Part shown: positions 9,343-17,462 of the stretch, one piece after another
How positions within the stretch are numbered: position 1 is the stretch's first letter
How the letters are laid out: each line of letters starts with the position of its first letter
Assembly (NCBI GenBank): GCA_024403735.1
Contig: JAKSRG010000006.1
Location: 1-64,000, forward strand
From: Clostridia bacterium
GTDB lineage: Bacteria > Bacillota > Clostridia > Saccharofermentanales > Saccharofermentanaceae
Length of the DNA: 64,000 nucleotides
Reading direction: 5' to 3'
Position numbers and translations under genes: made by a program
The notes under the pieces: generated by a model
Told to the model about the DNA's origin: nothing
Seen by the model: only the letters and a program-made list of their open reading frames with translations
Database searches by the model: none

Positions 9343-10422
9343 TTAAGCTAAGTAATCTAACAATGCAAGTGCTGCAACTGCCTCGTATACAGGAATTGCT
9401 CTAGGAACAATACAAGGGTCGTGACGACCATTAACTTCAACAGTTGTGTTCTCGCGTGTATCAAGATCAACAGTTCTCTGTGACTTAGAGATAGTAGGTG
9501 TAGGCTTAACTGCTACATCGAATACGATTGGAGCAACACTACCGCCTACTGTGATACCACCTAAGATACCACCACATCTATTAGTCTCGAGCTTGAGCTC
9601 GTCATCAACAAATACGAAACTATCGTTGTTAGTAGAAGCCTTAAGACTAGCTGCCTCATATCCATTACCGAACTCGATACCCTTACATGCAGGAACTGCG
9701 AATGCAATACTAGCAATCTTACCTTCCAAGCCCTCGAATAGTGGTCCGCCGATACCACCAGGAACGCCCTCGACAACAACTTCGATAACGCCACCTACTG
9801 AATCCTGATCCATTCTAGCTTCTTCAATAGCAGCCTTCATCTTCTCGCCTGCCTCATCGTCGATAACAGGGAATTCCTTCTTGCTCACTTCATGAAGTTT
9901 ATTGAGGAACTCGCTATCGCCATCGAAATAGCTAACATCAGGAATACCAGCGATTGACTTAACATGAGCAGAGATCTTAATTCCGTACTCCTTGAGCTTC
10001 TCCATCGCGATAAAACCAGCGATACACATAGGAGCTGTAAGTCTTCCTGAGAATGCTCCACCACCAGATGAATTAAAGCTCTCGCCATACTTAATTCTTG
10101 CAGTATAGTCTGCGTGAGCAGGACGTGGTGTTCGAAGAAGATTACTATAGTCCTTAGGCTTGATATTTGTGTTGCAGATATGAGCCTCTACTACCTTGTC
10201 CTCGACCTTATCGAAAACAACCTCGTCGGCTTCCTTTCTTGGTGTTGACCACTTATTCTGACCTGGCGCTCTTCTCTTCATAAATGCAGCCAATGCCTCT
10301 TTATCAACATCCTTAACATCAAGACCCTCAAGTCTTACACCGATACTCTGGCTATGTGACTCGCCATAGATACCTACTCTAATCTTGTTACCAGTAAACC
10401 AATTGTAGTTAATCTCGCTCAT
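9343..10422 (-). CDS. aroC: Chorismate synthase
   Basis: 359 residues, typical length. It converts 5-enolpyruvylshikimate-3-phosphate to chorismate using reduced FMN. Signature segments are GESHSQSIG near the N-terminus, RPAHADYT, GGGAFSGRLTAP and NRCGGILGG. Its ATG overlaps the aroA stop by one base (TAATG), a classic coupling arrangement. Confidence 0.95.
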   Translation of the reverse strand: MSEINYNWFTGNKIRVGIYGESHSQSIGVRLEGLDVKDVDKEALAAFMKRRAPGQNKWSTPRKEADEVVFDKVEDKVVEAHICNTNIKPKDYSNLLRTPRPAHADYTARIKYGESFNSSGGGAFSGRLTAPMCIAGFIAMEKLKEYGIKISAHVKSIAGIPDVSYFDGDSEFLNKLHEVSKKEFPVIDDEAGEKMKAAIEEARMDQDSVGGVIEVVVEGVPGGIGGPLFEGLEGKIASIAFAVPACKGIEFGNGYEAASLKASTNNDSFVFVDDELKLETNRCGGILGGITVGGSVAPIVFDVAVKPTPTISKSQRTVDLDTRENTTVEVNGRHDPCIVPRAIPVYEAVAALALLDYLA

Positions 10423-11744
10423 TAGTTTAGTCCTTCCATATTCTCAAGAATTGTAAATAAGCCTGGGAAAGATTTACTTACACATTTCTCATCATCTATT
10501 GTAACTTCCTTGCCTGTGAGCGCTGCGATAAGGCACGCCATCATGGCAATTCTGTGATCGTTATAAGTTGGCACATCAGTTACTTCGTCGAAGCTTGTCT
10601 TACCAACTACCTCGAAGCTCTCAGCCTCGACATTCTCTGAACAAGGAATTCCAGCACAGCTTAGAACGTCCATCGTCGCCTTAACTCTGTCTGATTCCTT
10701 GAACTTAAGTCTTCCGACATTCTCGAAAACAGTCTTCTTAGTTAACGCCGCAGCAAGGACAGCAATATATGGCACGATATCTGGATAATCCTTCGTATCA
10801 AGTGTCAATTCACCAATGCCATCACCAAGCTTATCTGTATCAACAACGATAACAGGAGCACCATCTCTTGTCTCCCAGGATGTTCGCACACCCATCTGAT
10901 TAATGATATCAACAATAATCTTATCCTTCTGCTTTGAAGCAGGATTAAGACCTCCGAGTACCATGTGAGCCTTAGGAGCAACAGCTGCCAAACTTAGAAG
11001 GAATGCCGCTGATGACCAGTCACTCTCAGCTTCGATAGAAGTGATATCCTCAATCTTATTAGGAAGTGAGAGTACATATGCCTTATTCTCACCTTCATCA
11101 ATAATATCAATGCCAATACCCTTGAACTCGAGCGCATCAATTGTGAGGTCAACATATCCACTAGACTCGAGCTTACCTACAAGAACAACTCTGCTATCTC
11201 TCATTACAACAGAAGCCATAAGAAGACCTGAGATATACTGTGAAGATACATTACCTTCAATCTTGTAGTCGCCAGGTGTCATAACGCCACTAACGATAAT
11301 CTCTTCAGCTTCCTTGTCGATCACTACACTTACACCGTGTTCCTTAAGACAATCGATGAGCTGATCTAATGGGCGATTGATAAGACGTCCCTTTGGCTTA
11401 AATACTAATCTGTGTGTATCAGCTAATCCCATATGATTAAGGTAAGCGATACCAACTGAGATCATAAAGCGAAGTGTTGAACCACTCTCATTACATGGCA
11501 TTACTACATCTTTGTCTGAACCAGCCTTCGTAGCATCCAATAGCGCCTTGAGGCATCCTCTTGTAGCGATAATATCCTGATTATCAATATCGAGTGGAGT
11601 AGTAATCAAATCGATAACTTCCTTACTAGGACCCTTGAAGCTCTGAAGAAGGAAATTAACAATCAATACACGGTGCAATACAGACTTAGATGCAGGCACC
11701 TTCATGTCAAGATTAACACTATCAATATTTATCTTATAACTCAT
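10422..11744 (-). CDS. aroA: 3-phosphoshikimate 1-carboxyvinyltransferase (EPSP synthase)
   Basis: 440 residues. Adds enolpyruvate from PEP to shikimate-3-phosphate. Visible family segments are the N-terminal PASKSVLHR, GSTLRFM, the phosphate-binding SSQYISGLL, ESDWSSAAF, KESDRVKA and TYNDHRIAM. It overlaps the aroB stop by four bases. Its N-terminal glycine loop lacks the usual LPGDKS form (VPASKS instead), as in many Firmicutes. Confidence 0.94.
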   Translation of the reverse strand: MSYKINIDSVNLDMKVPASKSVLHRVLIVNFLLQSFKGPSKEVIDLITTPLDIDNQDIIATRGCLKALLDATKAGSDKDVVMPCNESGSTLRFMISVGIAYLNHMGLADTHRLVFKPKGRLINRPLDQLIDCLKEHGVSVVIDKEAEEIIVSGVMTPGDYKIEGNVSSQYISGLLMASVVMRDSRVVLVGKLESSGYVDLTIDALEFKGIGIDIIDEGENKAYVLSLPNKIEDITSIEAESDWSSAAFLLSLAAVAPKAHMVLGGLNPASKQKDKIIVDIINQMGVRTSWETRDGAPVIVVDTDKLGDGIGELTLDTKDYPDIVPYIAVLAAALTKKTVFENVGRLKFKESDRVKATMDVLSCAGIPCSENVEAESFEVVGKTSFDEVTDVPTYNDHRIAMMACLIAALTGKEVTIDDEKCVSKSFPGLFTILENMEGLN

Positions 11745-12766
11745 AACAAATCCCTAAACTCTTCAACTGTCATTGTCTTAAGTTCGCATGAACCAATCTC
11801 ATTAACAAGAGCAGCAGTAATCTTGCTACCGCGCTTCTTCTTGTCATTCATAATACCCTCGATGATATCGTCTGCACTAGTCTCATCAACATAAGGGAAC
11901 TCGTATAACTTGAGCATCTCCTCGAGTTCAGGAAGAATAGGGCTCTTAGCAGAAATTCTCATCATACCCTTAGCTACGGCAAAACCATGTGAGAGTGTGA
12001 AGTTACTGTTTCTCTCAATTACGTGACCAATTGTGTGACCAAAGTTAAGTGTCTGTCTTAGTCCGTTATCCTTCTCATCCTGCTCAACAACGTAAGCCTT
12101 GAGCTCAACGCATCTAGCAACGATATCTTCAAGATTAGCTGAACCCTGATTAACCTTAGTCTTAAGTGTCTCGTAAAGCTTCTTATCTGAGATGAATGCC
12201 ATCTTAATAACTTCAGCCATACCCTCAATAAATGTCTCTGGCTTCAAAGACTTAAGAAGACTAGTATCAGCAAGTACGAGTGAAGGCTGATGGAATGCAC
12301 CCACCAAGTTCTTACCTTCCTTCAAATCAATACCTGTCTTACCACCTACAGATGCATCTACCTGTGCAAGAAGTGATGTAGGCATCTGATATACCTTGAT
12401 GCCACGAAGGAAGATTGATGCTGCAAAACCACCCATATCTGTAGTAACACCACCACCAAGAGCAACTACTGCGTCTGTTCGTGTGAACTGATTAACAGCC
12501 ATAAGACCCAACATCTTTGTTATTGTCTCGATATTCTTACTCTGTTCGCCAGCATCAAAAACAAATGTTACAACTTCAAGGCCAGCTGCCTCGAGGCTAG
12601 ATACTGCGATATCCATATAAAGTGGAGCTACGTTAGTCTCTGTAACGAGGAGTACTTTCTGAACCTTCTTGTCAATATCTGTGATGTACTTACCGCAATC
12701 CTTCAAAAGATTGTCGCCAACAATTACATCATATGGCTTAGCTACTTTAACTGTTATCTTGTGCAT
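11741..12766 (-). CDS. aroB: 3-dehydroquinate synthase
   Basis: 341 residues. Cyclises DAHP to 3-dehydroquinate using NAD and a divalent metal. It shows the GGGVTTDMGGF NAD-binding region, LLAQVDASVGGKTGID, and the metal-ligand segments GMAEVIK, NFGHTIGH and LSHGFAVA. I place the start at MHKITVKVAK, one base after the tyrA stop, with GGACGG upstream. A longer reading frame reaches back to 12829 but only overlaps tyrA. Confidence 0.94.
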   Translation of the reverse strand: MHKITVKVAKPYDVIVGDNLLKDCGKYITDIDKKVQKVLLVTETNVAPLYMDIAVSSLEAAGLEVVTFVFDAGEQSKNIETITKMLGLMAVNQFTRTDAVVALGGGVTTDMGGFAASIFLRGIKVYQMPTSLLAQVDASVGGKTGIDLKEGKNLVGAFHQPSLVLADTSLLKSLKPETFIEGMAEVIKMAFISDKKLYETLKTKVNQGSANLEDIVARCVELKAYVVEQDEKDNGLRQTLNFGHTIGHVIERNSNFTLSHGFAVAKGMMRISAKSPILPELEEMLKLYEFPYVDETSADDIIEGIMNDKKKRGSKITAALVNEIGSCELKTMTVEEFRDLL

Positions 12767-12767
12767 A

Positions 12768-13601
12768 TTAATTACCGTCCAATTCCTCTTTCTTTCTGCG
12801 TCCATCATCAAGTATCTTGATGAGTTCATCTCTATCGTCGTTAATCATTGCATCCTTATACTTATTGAGCTCAACGATTAAGCAATCAATCTCATTAATG
12901 AGATTATCCTTATTCTCCATGAACAACTCTGCCCACATCACTGGGTTGAGCCATGCTACTCTAGTCATGTCCTTATATGAACCAGCTGAAAAACCTTTGT
13001 GGCTCTCTGCACTAGGGCTCTTAATATAAGCATTAGAAACAAGGTGTGCCATCTGGGATGTGAAAGCAATAAGGACATCGTGCTTCTCTGCTGTTGCTGG
13101 GCAGTATGAACCAAACCCACATGGACTTAATGCCTCTTCAACCCTCTTAATAAGAGCTTCGTCATTAAGATCCTCTGGAACTACTACCATTGGAGCTCCG
13201 TTATAAAGCTCGCCCTTACTATGTGTAAGTCCTGAATACTTATTACCAGCCATTGGATGACAACCAACGAATGTGAAACCATTCTCCTTTGCGATCTCAA
13301 AACCAGCCTTACAAACAAGACGCTTTGTACCACATGTATCAATTACAAGTCCGCCCTTGCGGAAATACTTGGCGTTGTCCTTCATATACTTGATTGCAGC
13401 CTGAGGGTAAAGACTGATGATTACCAAATCACACTCAGCCAAATTCTCGCTAGTGAGATTACCATCTACAAAGCCCTCTTTCTTACTAATCTTCATTGCA
13501 TTCTCGTCAATATCGTGAGCCAAAACCCAGTAATCTGAATCCTTATACGCCTTAGCAAATGATGCTCCGATAAGACCTAATCCAACAACGCCAACTACCA
13601 T
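12768..13601 (-). CDS. tyrA: Prephenate dehydrogenase, first gene of the aromatic operon
   Basis: 277 residues. Oxidatively decarboxylates prephenate to 4-hydroxyphenylpyruvate for tyrosine. The N-terminal GLGLIGASFAKA is the NAD-binding loop, and GCHPMAGNKYSG is the active-site segment with the conserved His. At 277 residues it lacks a C-terminal ACT domain, so allosteric control by Tyr would have to work without one. The start follows AAGGAAAGAAGG. It is preceded by a 250-base leader containing an attenuator. Confidence 0.93.
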   Translation of the reverse strand: MVVGVVGLGLIGASFAKAYKDSDYWVLAHDIDENAMKISKKEGFVDGNLTSENLAECDLVIISLYPQAAIKYMKDNAKYFRKGGLVIDTCGTKRLVCKAGFEIAKENGFTFVGCHPMAGNKYSGLTHSKGELYNGAPMVVVPEDLNDEALIKRVEEALSPCGFGSYCPATAEKHDVLIAFTSQMAHLVSNAYIKSPSAESHKGFSAGSYKDMTRVAWLNPVMWAELFMENKDNLINEIDCLIVELNKYKDAMINDDRDELIKILDDGRRKKEELDGN

Positions 13602-13687
13602 TTTGTTACCTTCTTTCCTTGCTACAAAACTACAAAACTACAATTTAAACCCTGCTGTCCCTCAAGACACCTCTGGGTTACATCTTA

Positions 13688-13725
13688 GAAAAATAAAACC
13701 GCCCGGCTAATGTGATCCGTGCGGT
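13688..13725 (-). terminator. Attenuator terminator in the tyrA leader
   Basis: Minus strand: ACCGCACGG pairs with CCGGGCGGT (13725-13717 with 13706-13698, one A-G mismatch), followed by TTTTATTTTT. It sits between the leader peptide stop and tyrA, about 90 bases ahead of the tyrA ATG, so it would stop transcription before the operon. Its loop contains ATCACATTA, which is complementary to the end of the leader peptide gene. Confidence 0.88.
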
Positions 13726-13768
13726 AACTTATCTACAATCAAATTACTTTTTTGCACAAATCACATTA
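13708..13768 (-). promoter_or_regulatory. Antiterminator pairing for the aromatic attenuator
   Basis: The nine bases TAATGTGAT at 13768-13760 include the leader peptide stop codon. They are exactly complementary to ATCACATTA at 13716-13708, the loop of the attenuator terminator. The two structures cannot easily coexist. A ribosome stalled on the upstream Phe/Tyr codons would leave TAATGTGAT free to pair and open the terminator. A ribosome reaching the stop codon would cover it and let the terminator form. The pairing is seen; the mechanism is inferred from classical attenuation. Confidence 0.72.
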
Positions 13769-13828
13769 TACTTCGCTTCCAAAGTATGAATAGAAGAAAT
13801 ATGAGTTGTAAAAAAAGCTCTTAGACAT
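13766..13828 (-). CDS. Phe/Tyr-rich leader peptide of the aromatic operon
   Basis: A 20-codon gene reading MSKSFFYNSYFFYSYFGSEV, with five Phe and four Tyr. It starts with ATG after GGAGAG. It lies about 25 bases inside the predicted transcript and ends 41 bases before the attenuator terminator. This is the layout of PheL- and TrpL-type leader peptides. Ribosomes would stall here when charged tRNA-Phe or tRNA-Tyr is scarce, fitting an operon that makes both amino acids. Most Firmicutes use T-box RNAs for this task. Not a T-box: no specifier stem or T-box sequence is visible. Confidence 0.9.
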   Translation of the reverse strand: MSKSFFYNSYFFYSYFGSEV

Positions 13829-13859
13829 ATTATCTCTCCAAGTACAAAACTACGGGTAC

Positions 13860-13888
13860 ATTACACCACGATAAGAAATTGATGTCAA
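13860..13888 (-). promoter_or_regulatory. Sigma-A promoter of the aromatic operon
   Basis: Minus strand: TTGACA at 13888-13883, a 17-base spacer, and TGTAAT at 13865-13860. Transcription would start near 13853, giving a leader of about 250 bases that holds the leader peptide and attenuator. Confidence 0.85.
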
Positions 13889-14025
13889 CCTTAATCTATA
13901 TTATTAATAATAATAAGGAAGAAACGTTAACTTAATTGAATATCAAATCACCAAATTCGCTAATACATACCTCCTTGCCTTTCGTCCATAACAATCTAAG
14001 GGGTGTTTTTTCGTAATGAATAGAT

Positions 14026-14042
14026 GTGTTTTCGAGCGGGTC
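14026..14042 (+). repeat. Intergenic TTTTCGA-N4-GTC motif, site 2
   Basis: GTGTTTTCGAGCGGGTC. It lies about 30 bases upstream of the proposed small-RNA promoter and about 140 bases upstream of the aromatic promoter on the other strand. A related GTGTTTTTTCG lies at 14003. Confidence 0.5.
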
Positions 14043-14070
14043 TAGGTAGTCTATTCCATGAATCTGGAAC

Positions 14071-14099
14071 CTGTTACAAAACAAAAGGCGACTTATAAT
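14071..14099 (+). promoter_or_regulatory. Probable promoter of the small RNA
   Basis: A perfect TATAAT at 14094-14099 with CTGTTA 17 bases upstream (14071-14076). The -35 box is weak; TTACAA three bases later would leave only a 14-base spacer. It predicts a start near 14106. Confidence 0.55.
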
Positions 14100-14105
14100 A
14101 AAGAT

Positions 14106-14219
14106 GTGCAAGTCCTCCAGACAAGGTGATGGGTGTTCAAAGTTCTTGTGCGTGTAGATCTCCTTTCTCTACATAGTGTTTTCTGCCAGTTGGAGTGGTT
14201 GACCAACTGGCAGTTTTTA
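14106..14219 (+). ncRNA. Candidate small RNA with anti-Shine-Dalgarno loop
   Basis: A transcript of about 114 bases is bounded by a promoter-like TATAAT and a strong terminator: TGCCAGTTGG at 14184-14193 pairs with CCAACTGGCA at 14203-14212, then GTTTTT. Inside it, TGTAGA (14153-14158) pairs with TCTACA (14168-14173) and displays the loop TCTCCTTTC, complementary to a GAAAGGAGA-type ribosome binding site. A second pyrimidine stretch, GTCCTCCAG, lies near 14112. Exposed C/U-rich loops are typical of mRNA-pairing small RNAs in Firmicutes. I do not recognise a named family. A reading frame crosses this stretch but has no coding character. Confidence 0.55.
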
Positions 14220-14244
14220 TTGCGTATTTCTGTTTTCCTTGCAT

Positions 14245-14400
14245 TTGGACTTATATTTCTGAATCAAGAAATAAGTTCAACAAAAATCAACGTATTCAGA
14301 ATAATTTGGACTTATATTCTGGGTTTAACCTATAAGTTCAACTTTTTTCAGCGATTTTATTTGCGGTGCACTTATTTTATAAAACGTAAAATAAGTTCAA
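14245..14400 (+). repeat. Three evenly spaced palindromes upstream of the DUF4250 gene
   Basis: Three imperfect palindromes of 35-36 bases start at 14245, 14306 and 14366, so the period is 60-61 bases. Each runs from xTGxACTTAT to ATAAGTTCAA with a different loop. The stretches between them also share TCA-N-CG-N2-TT, so the whole unit of about 60 bases looks tandemly duplicated. None is followed by a T run, so they are not ordinary terminators. They could be RNA hairpins or operator sites. Confidence 0.65.
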
Positions 14401-14459
14401 AGAACTTCATGTAGTGTAAAATATAGTCTAATAATCGAAATCCCAAAGGAGGTAGCAAA

Positions 14460-14636
14460 ATGGCAGTACCTAACGATCCAATAATGCTTTTAAGTTTTAT
14501 TAACACAAATCTTCGCGACAACTACGGTTCACTCGAAGAACTCTGTAGTAGTCTAGACCTAGATGAAAATCAAATCACAAGCAAACTCGAAGGAATTGGC
14601 TATACATACAATTCTGAGCTCAATCGATTTGGTTAA
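14460..14636 (+). CDS. DUF4250 family small protein
   Basis: 58 residues, starting MAVPNDPIMLLSFINTNLRD and containing SLEELCSSLDLDE. The opening (P-x-DP-x-MLLSF-x-N-x-LRD) and the length match the DUF4250 family of small conserved Clostridia proteins of unknown function. AAAGGAGG at 14445-14452 fixes the ATG. It lies just downstream of the three palindromes and 90 bases upstream of gpmI, with a TATAAT in between, so gpmI may have its own promoter. Confidence 0.85.
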   Translation: MAVPNDPIMLLSFINTNLRDNYGSLEELCSSLDLDENQITSKLEGIGYTYNSELNRFG

Positions 14637-14726
14637 TTTGGGCGATAATATACTGATATAGTTACCGATTGGGTGCTATAATCTTCACGGAACACAATTA
14701 TATTTATATATAAGGAGAAAATTAAT

Positions 14727-16319
14727 ATGAGTCAGAAACCAGTAGTTTTAATGGTACTCGATGGTTACGGCATTACAGACCGTACAGAAGGCAACGCAAT
14801 CGCTGCTGCTAAGACACCTAACATGGACAAGCTTATGGCTGAATGTCCATACCAGCTCGGTTACGCTTCAGGTCTTTCAGTTGGTCTTCCAGATGGACAG
14901 ATGGGTAACTCAGAGGTTGGCCACATGAATATCGGTTCAGGTAGAATTATTTACCAGGATCTCACACTTATCACAAAGTACATTGAAGATGGCGTTTTCT
15001 TCGAGAACGAAGAGCTTTTGAGAGCTATCAACAATTGTAAGGCTAATAACTCAGATCTTCATATCTGGGGTCTTCTCTCAGACGGTGGTGTTCACTCACA
15101 CATTACACACCTCTATGCAATTATCGAGATGTGTAAGAAGAACGGTCTTGAGAATGTATACGTTCACCCATTCTTTGATGGACGTGATACTCCACCAGCA
15201 TCAGGTAAGGATTACCTCCAGCAGCTCGTTGACAAGATGAACGAGATTGGTTGTGGTAAGGTTGCTACAATGTCTGGTCGTTACTACGCAATGGATAGAG
15301 ATAACAACTGGGATCGTATCCAGAAGGCTTATGACGCACTCGTACTTGGCGAGGGTGTTAAGGCTACAGATTGTATCGAGGCTATGCAGGCTTCTTACGA
15401 TGCTGGCGTTACAGATGAGTTCGTACTCCCTACAGTGATCACAAACGCTGATGGCACACCAGTTGCTTCAGTTAAGCCAAACGACTCAGTTATCTTCTTT
15501 AACTTCCGTCCAGACCGTGCTCGTGAGATTACTAAGGCTTTCTGCTTCTCAGACGAGGATATCGCAGCAGCTGCAGGTGACGCTTCAGACTCTAAGTCAA
15601 TCAAGTCACTCAAGAGAGCTAACGGCTTCATGCCACTCACATACGTTTGTTTCAAGGATTACGATGAGACAATCGGCAACAAGTTCATCGCTTTCAAGAA
15701 GGTTGAGATTACAAATACTCTTGGTGAGTATCTTGCAGCTAAGGGCCTTAAGCAGCTCCGTCTTGCTGAGACAGAGAAGTATGCTCACGTAACATTCTTC
15801 TTCAACGGTGGTATCGAAGATCCTAACAAGGGTGAGGATCGTACACTTGTTAACTCACCTAAGGTTGCTACATACGACCTCCAGCCAGAGATGAGCGCTC
15901 CAGAAGTATCTGTTAAGCTCGACGAGGCTATCACATCTGGTGAGTACGATGTAATCATCATCAACTTTGCTAACCCAGACATGGTTGGTCATACAGGTGT
16001 TATCGAGGCTGCTACAAAGGCTGTTGAGAGAGTTGACGCTTGCGTTGGTGCTGCTGTTGAAGCAACAAAGAAGATGGACGGTGTTCTCTTCATTTGTGCT
16101 GACCACGGTAATGCTGAGCAGATGATTAACTACGAGACAGGTAATCCACACACAGCTCACACAACTAACCCAGTTCCATTCATCCTCTACAACTACGATC
16201 CAGCATACACACTTGCTGAGGGCGGAAGACTTTGTGACATCGCTCCAACTCTTCTCGAGGTAATGGGTCTTGAGCAGCCAGCTGAGATGACAGGTAAGTC
16301 ACTCCTCGTAAAGAAGTAA
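14727..16319 (+). CDS. gpmI: 2,3-bisphosphoglycerate-independent phosphoglycerate mutase
   Basis: 530 residues, slightly above the usual 510. Interconverts 3- and 2-phosphoglycerate in glycolysis through a phosphoserine intermediate with two metal ions. The catalytic serine is Ser62 in GQMGNSEVGH. Metal-ligand segments are VLDGYG at the N-terminus, FDGRDTPP, NFANPDMVGHTG and ADHGNAEQM near the C-terminus. Codon use is strongly biased (AAG for Lys, GCT, CTC), as in a highly expressed gene. AAGGAG precedes the ATG. Confidence 0.97.
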   Translation: MSQKPVVLMVLDGYGITDRTEGNAIAAAKTPNMDKLMAECPYQLGYASGLSVGLPDGQMGNSEVGHMNIGSGRIIYQDLTLITKYIEDGVFFENEELLRAINNCKANNSDLHIWGLLSDGGVHSHITHLYAIIEMCKKNGLENVYVHPFFDGRDTPPASGKDYLQQLVDKMNEIGCGKVATMSGRYYAMDRDNNWDRIQKAYDALVLGEGVKATDCIEAMQASYDAGVTDEFVLPTVITNADGTPVASVKPNDSVIFFNFRPDRAREITKAFCFSDEDIAAAAGDASDSKSIKSLKRANGFMPLTYVCFKDYDETIGNKFIAFKKVEITNTLGEYLAAKGLKQLRLAETEKYAHVTFFFNGGIEDPNKGEDRTLVNSPKVATYDLQPEMSAPEVSVKLDEAITSGEYDVIIINFANPDMVGHTGVIEAATKAVERVDACVGAAVEATKKMDGVLFICADHGNAEQMINYETGNPHTAHTTNPVPFILYNYDPAYTLAEGGRLCDIAPTLLEVMGLEQPAEMTGKSLLVKK

Positions 16320-16354
16320 TATCTGATTAATTCAGTAAAAAATCGCAATTAAAT

Positions 16355-16393
16355 ACGGCTCGTCTTCAATCGAAGACGGGCCGTTTGTTTTTA
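16355..16393 (+). terminator. Terminator of gpmI
   Basis: ACGGCTCGTCTTC pairs with GAAGACGGGCCGT around a loop of four bases, followed by TTGTTTTT. It lies 36 bases past the gpmI stop. Confidence 0.9.
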
Positions 16394-16522
16394 TCTAAAT
16401 CAAACACCGAAAACATCTTATCTAACAACAATATTTCTGATAATATCGTTGGAATACTGAATAACTAAATGCCATAAATCTATCTTATCTTGATAAAATA
16501 ATAGAAACGATACTAATCTCGC

Positions 16523-17443
16523 TTATAAAGAAGCACACACACTTCTCAAATCATGAACAGTTTTCGACTTTGTTCCTTGACCTATCGCCTTAAACATCCA
16601 ACCACCATTCTTCTTGTATGCAACGCCAATAATCAATCCTGTGTCCTTATTAAAATTTCCTTTAACATAATATTCAATCAAAGTCTTTTTAGAATCAGGA
16701 TCAAATATTTTAATATACAAATTCTTAATCATTCCAAATGTTTGCCTTCTTTGCACGCAGTCAAAAACATTTAGAACAAAGTATAATCTATCCCTATCAG
16801 CCGGAACTTTCTTTAAGAATACAGATATATTTTCATCGTCTTCTGTATTAAACATACTGTCTCCGGTCAGATTATCACCATGGTGAATAACACAACCTGT
16901 AGGATGTTCTTTGTTACCATAATAAATCAATTCACTTGCTTGATTTCCTACGACAACTATAGATGTATCAACGTCAATTGAAGCACCAAATTTAGAAGGA
17001 TCCCATCCTACACCAACATAAATATTATTCAAAGGTCTATCGTCAGAATATCTAATCATTACTTCTTGACCTTGCATCAATTTAATACTCTTGCCGACCA
17101 ACTGTTCAACCTCTGAACGAGTAGGCATAGAATAATCAATCTTTAAGTGATTGCAATAAATACAATCAAAAGTATATGTCATATTTGATGAACATTCATG
17201 ATGTTTTTGAGAACAACTACAACCTCCAACTTTTCTACTGCCACACTTCAAACAACTCAACAAATTACTATTAGTTTCAAATGAATCCTGTGATACTTCA
17301 GAAGACACAATTTTTCCTTCTTCATTAGAGAGAAATAGCATATTAACTACTTTCCAAGAAAGACCATATTTTTTCACTTCCAATGCATAATACTGCTTAG
17401 TTTTTTCGCAATAAGCTTTAACTACTTTTGTATCTTTCATCAT
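16523..17443 (-). CDS. Cys-rich module fused to a TerD domain
   Basis: 306 residues. Residues 125 to about 295 are a TerD domain: GVGWD, IDVDTS, HHGDNLTGD, KVPADRDRLYFVLN, QTFGMIKN and WMFKAIGQG, including the acidic residues that bind calcium in TerD proteins. Residues 1-105 are a separate module with seven cysteines (64, 67, 75, 77, 84, 94, 97), probably zinc-binding. The same module with identical cysteine spacing starts the protein at 20629-21579. It is the last gene of the island, 19 bases after the transglutaminase-like gene. The ATG at 17443 or the next at 17440 both fit GGTGA upstream. Confidence 0.88.
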   Translation of the reverse strand: MMKDTKVVKAYCEKTKQYYALEVKKYGLSWKVVNMLFLSNEEGKIVSSEVSQDSFETNSNLLSCLKCGSRKVGGCSCSQKHHECSSNMTYTFDCIYCNHLKIDYSMPTRSEVEQLVGKSIKLMQGQEVMIRYSDDRPLNNIYVGVGWDPSKFGASIDVDTSIVVVGNQASELIYYGNKEHPTGCVIHHGDNLTGDSMFNTEDDENISVFLKKVPADRDRLYFVLNVFDCVQRRQTFGMIKNLYIKIFDPDSKKTLIEYYVKGNFNKDTGLIIGVAYKKNGGWMFKAIGQGTKSKTVHDLRSVCASL

Positions 17444-17462
17444 ATCTTCACCAATATACAAA

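Noticed and set aside
11741-12829. Longer aroB start at 12829
   Set aside because: It would overlap tyrA by 62 bases; the family start MHKITV has its own upstream GGACGG and follows the tyrA stop by one base.
13602-13860. T-box riboswitch upstream of tyrA
   Set aside because: No T-box consensus or specifier stem; the leader peptide and attenuator explain the region.
14245-14400. CRISPR array
   Set aside because: The 36-base units with 24-25 base gaps look superficially similar, but loops differ between copies, there are only three, and no cas gene is near.
14133-14414. 93-codon open frame across the small RNA and palindromes
   Set aside because: No ribosome binding site, it runs through a strong terminator and the repeat units, and the product shows no conserved motif.
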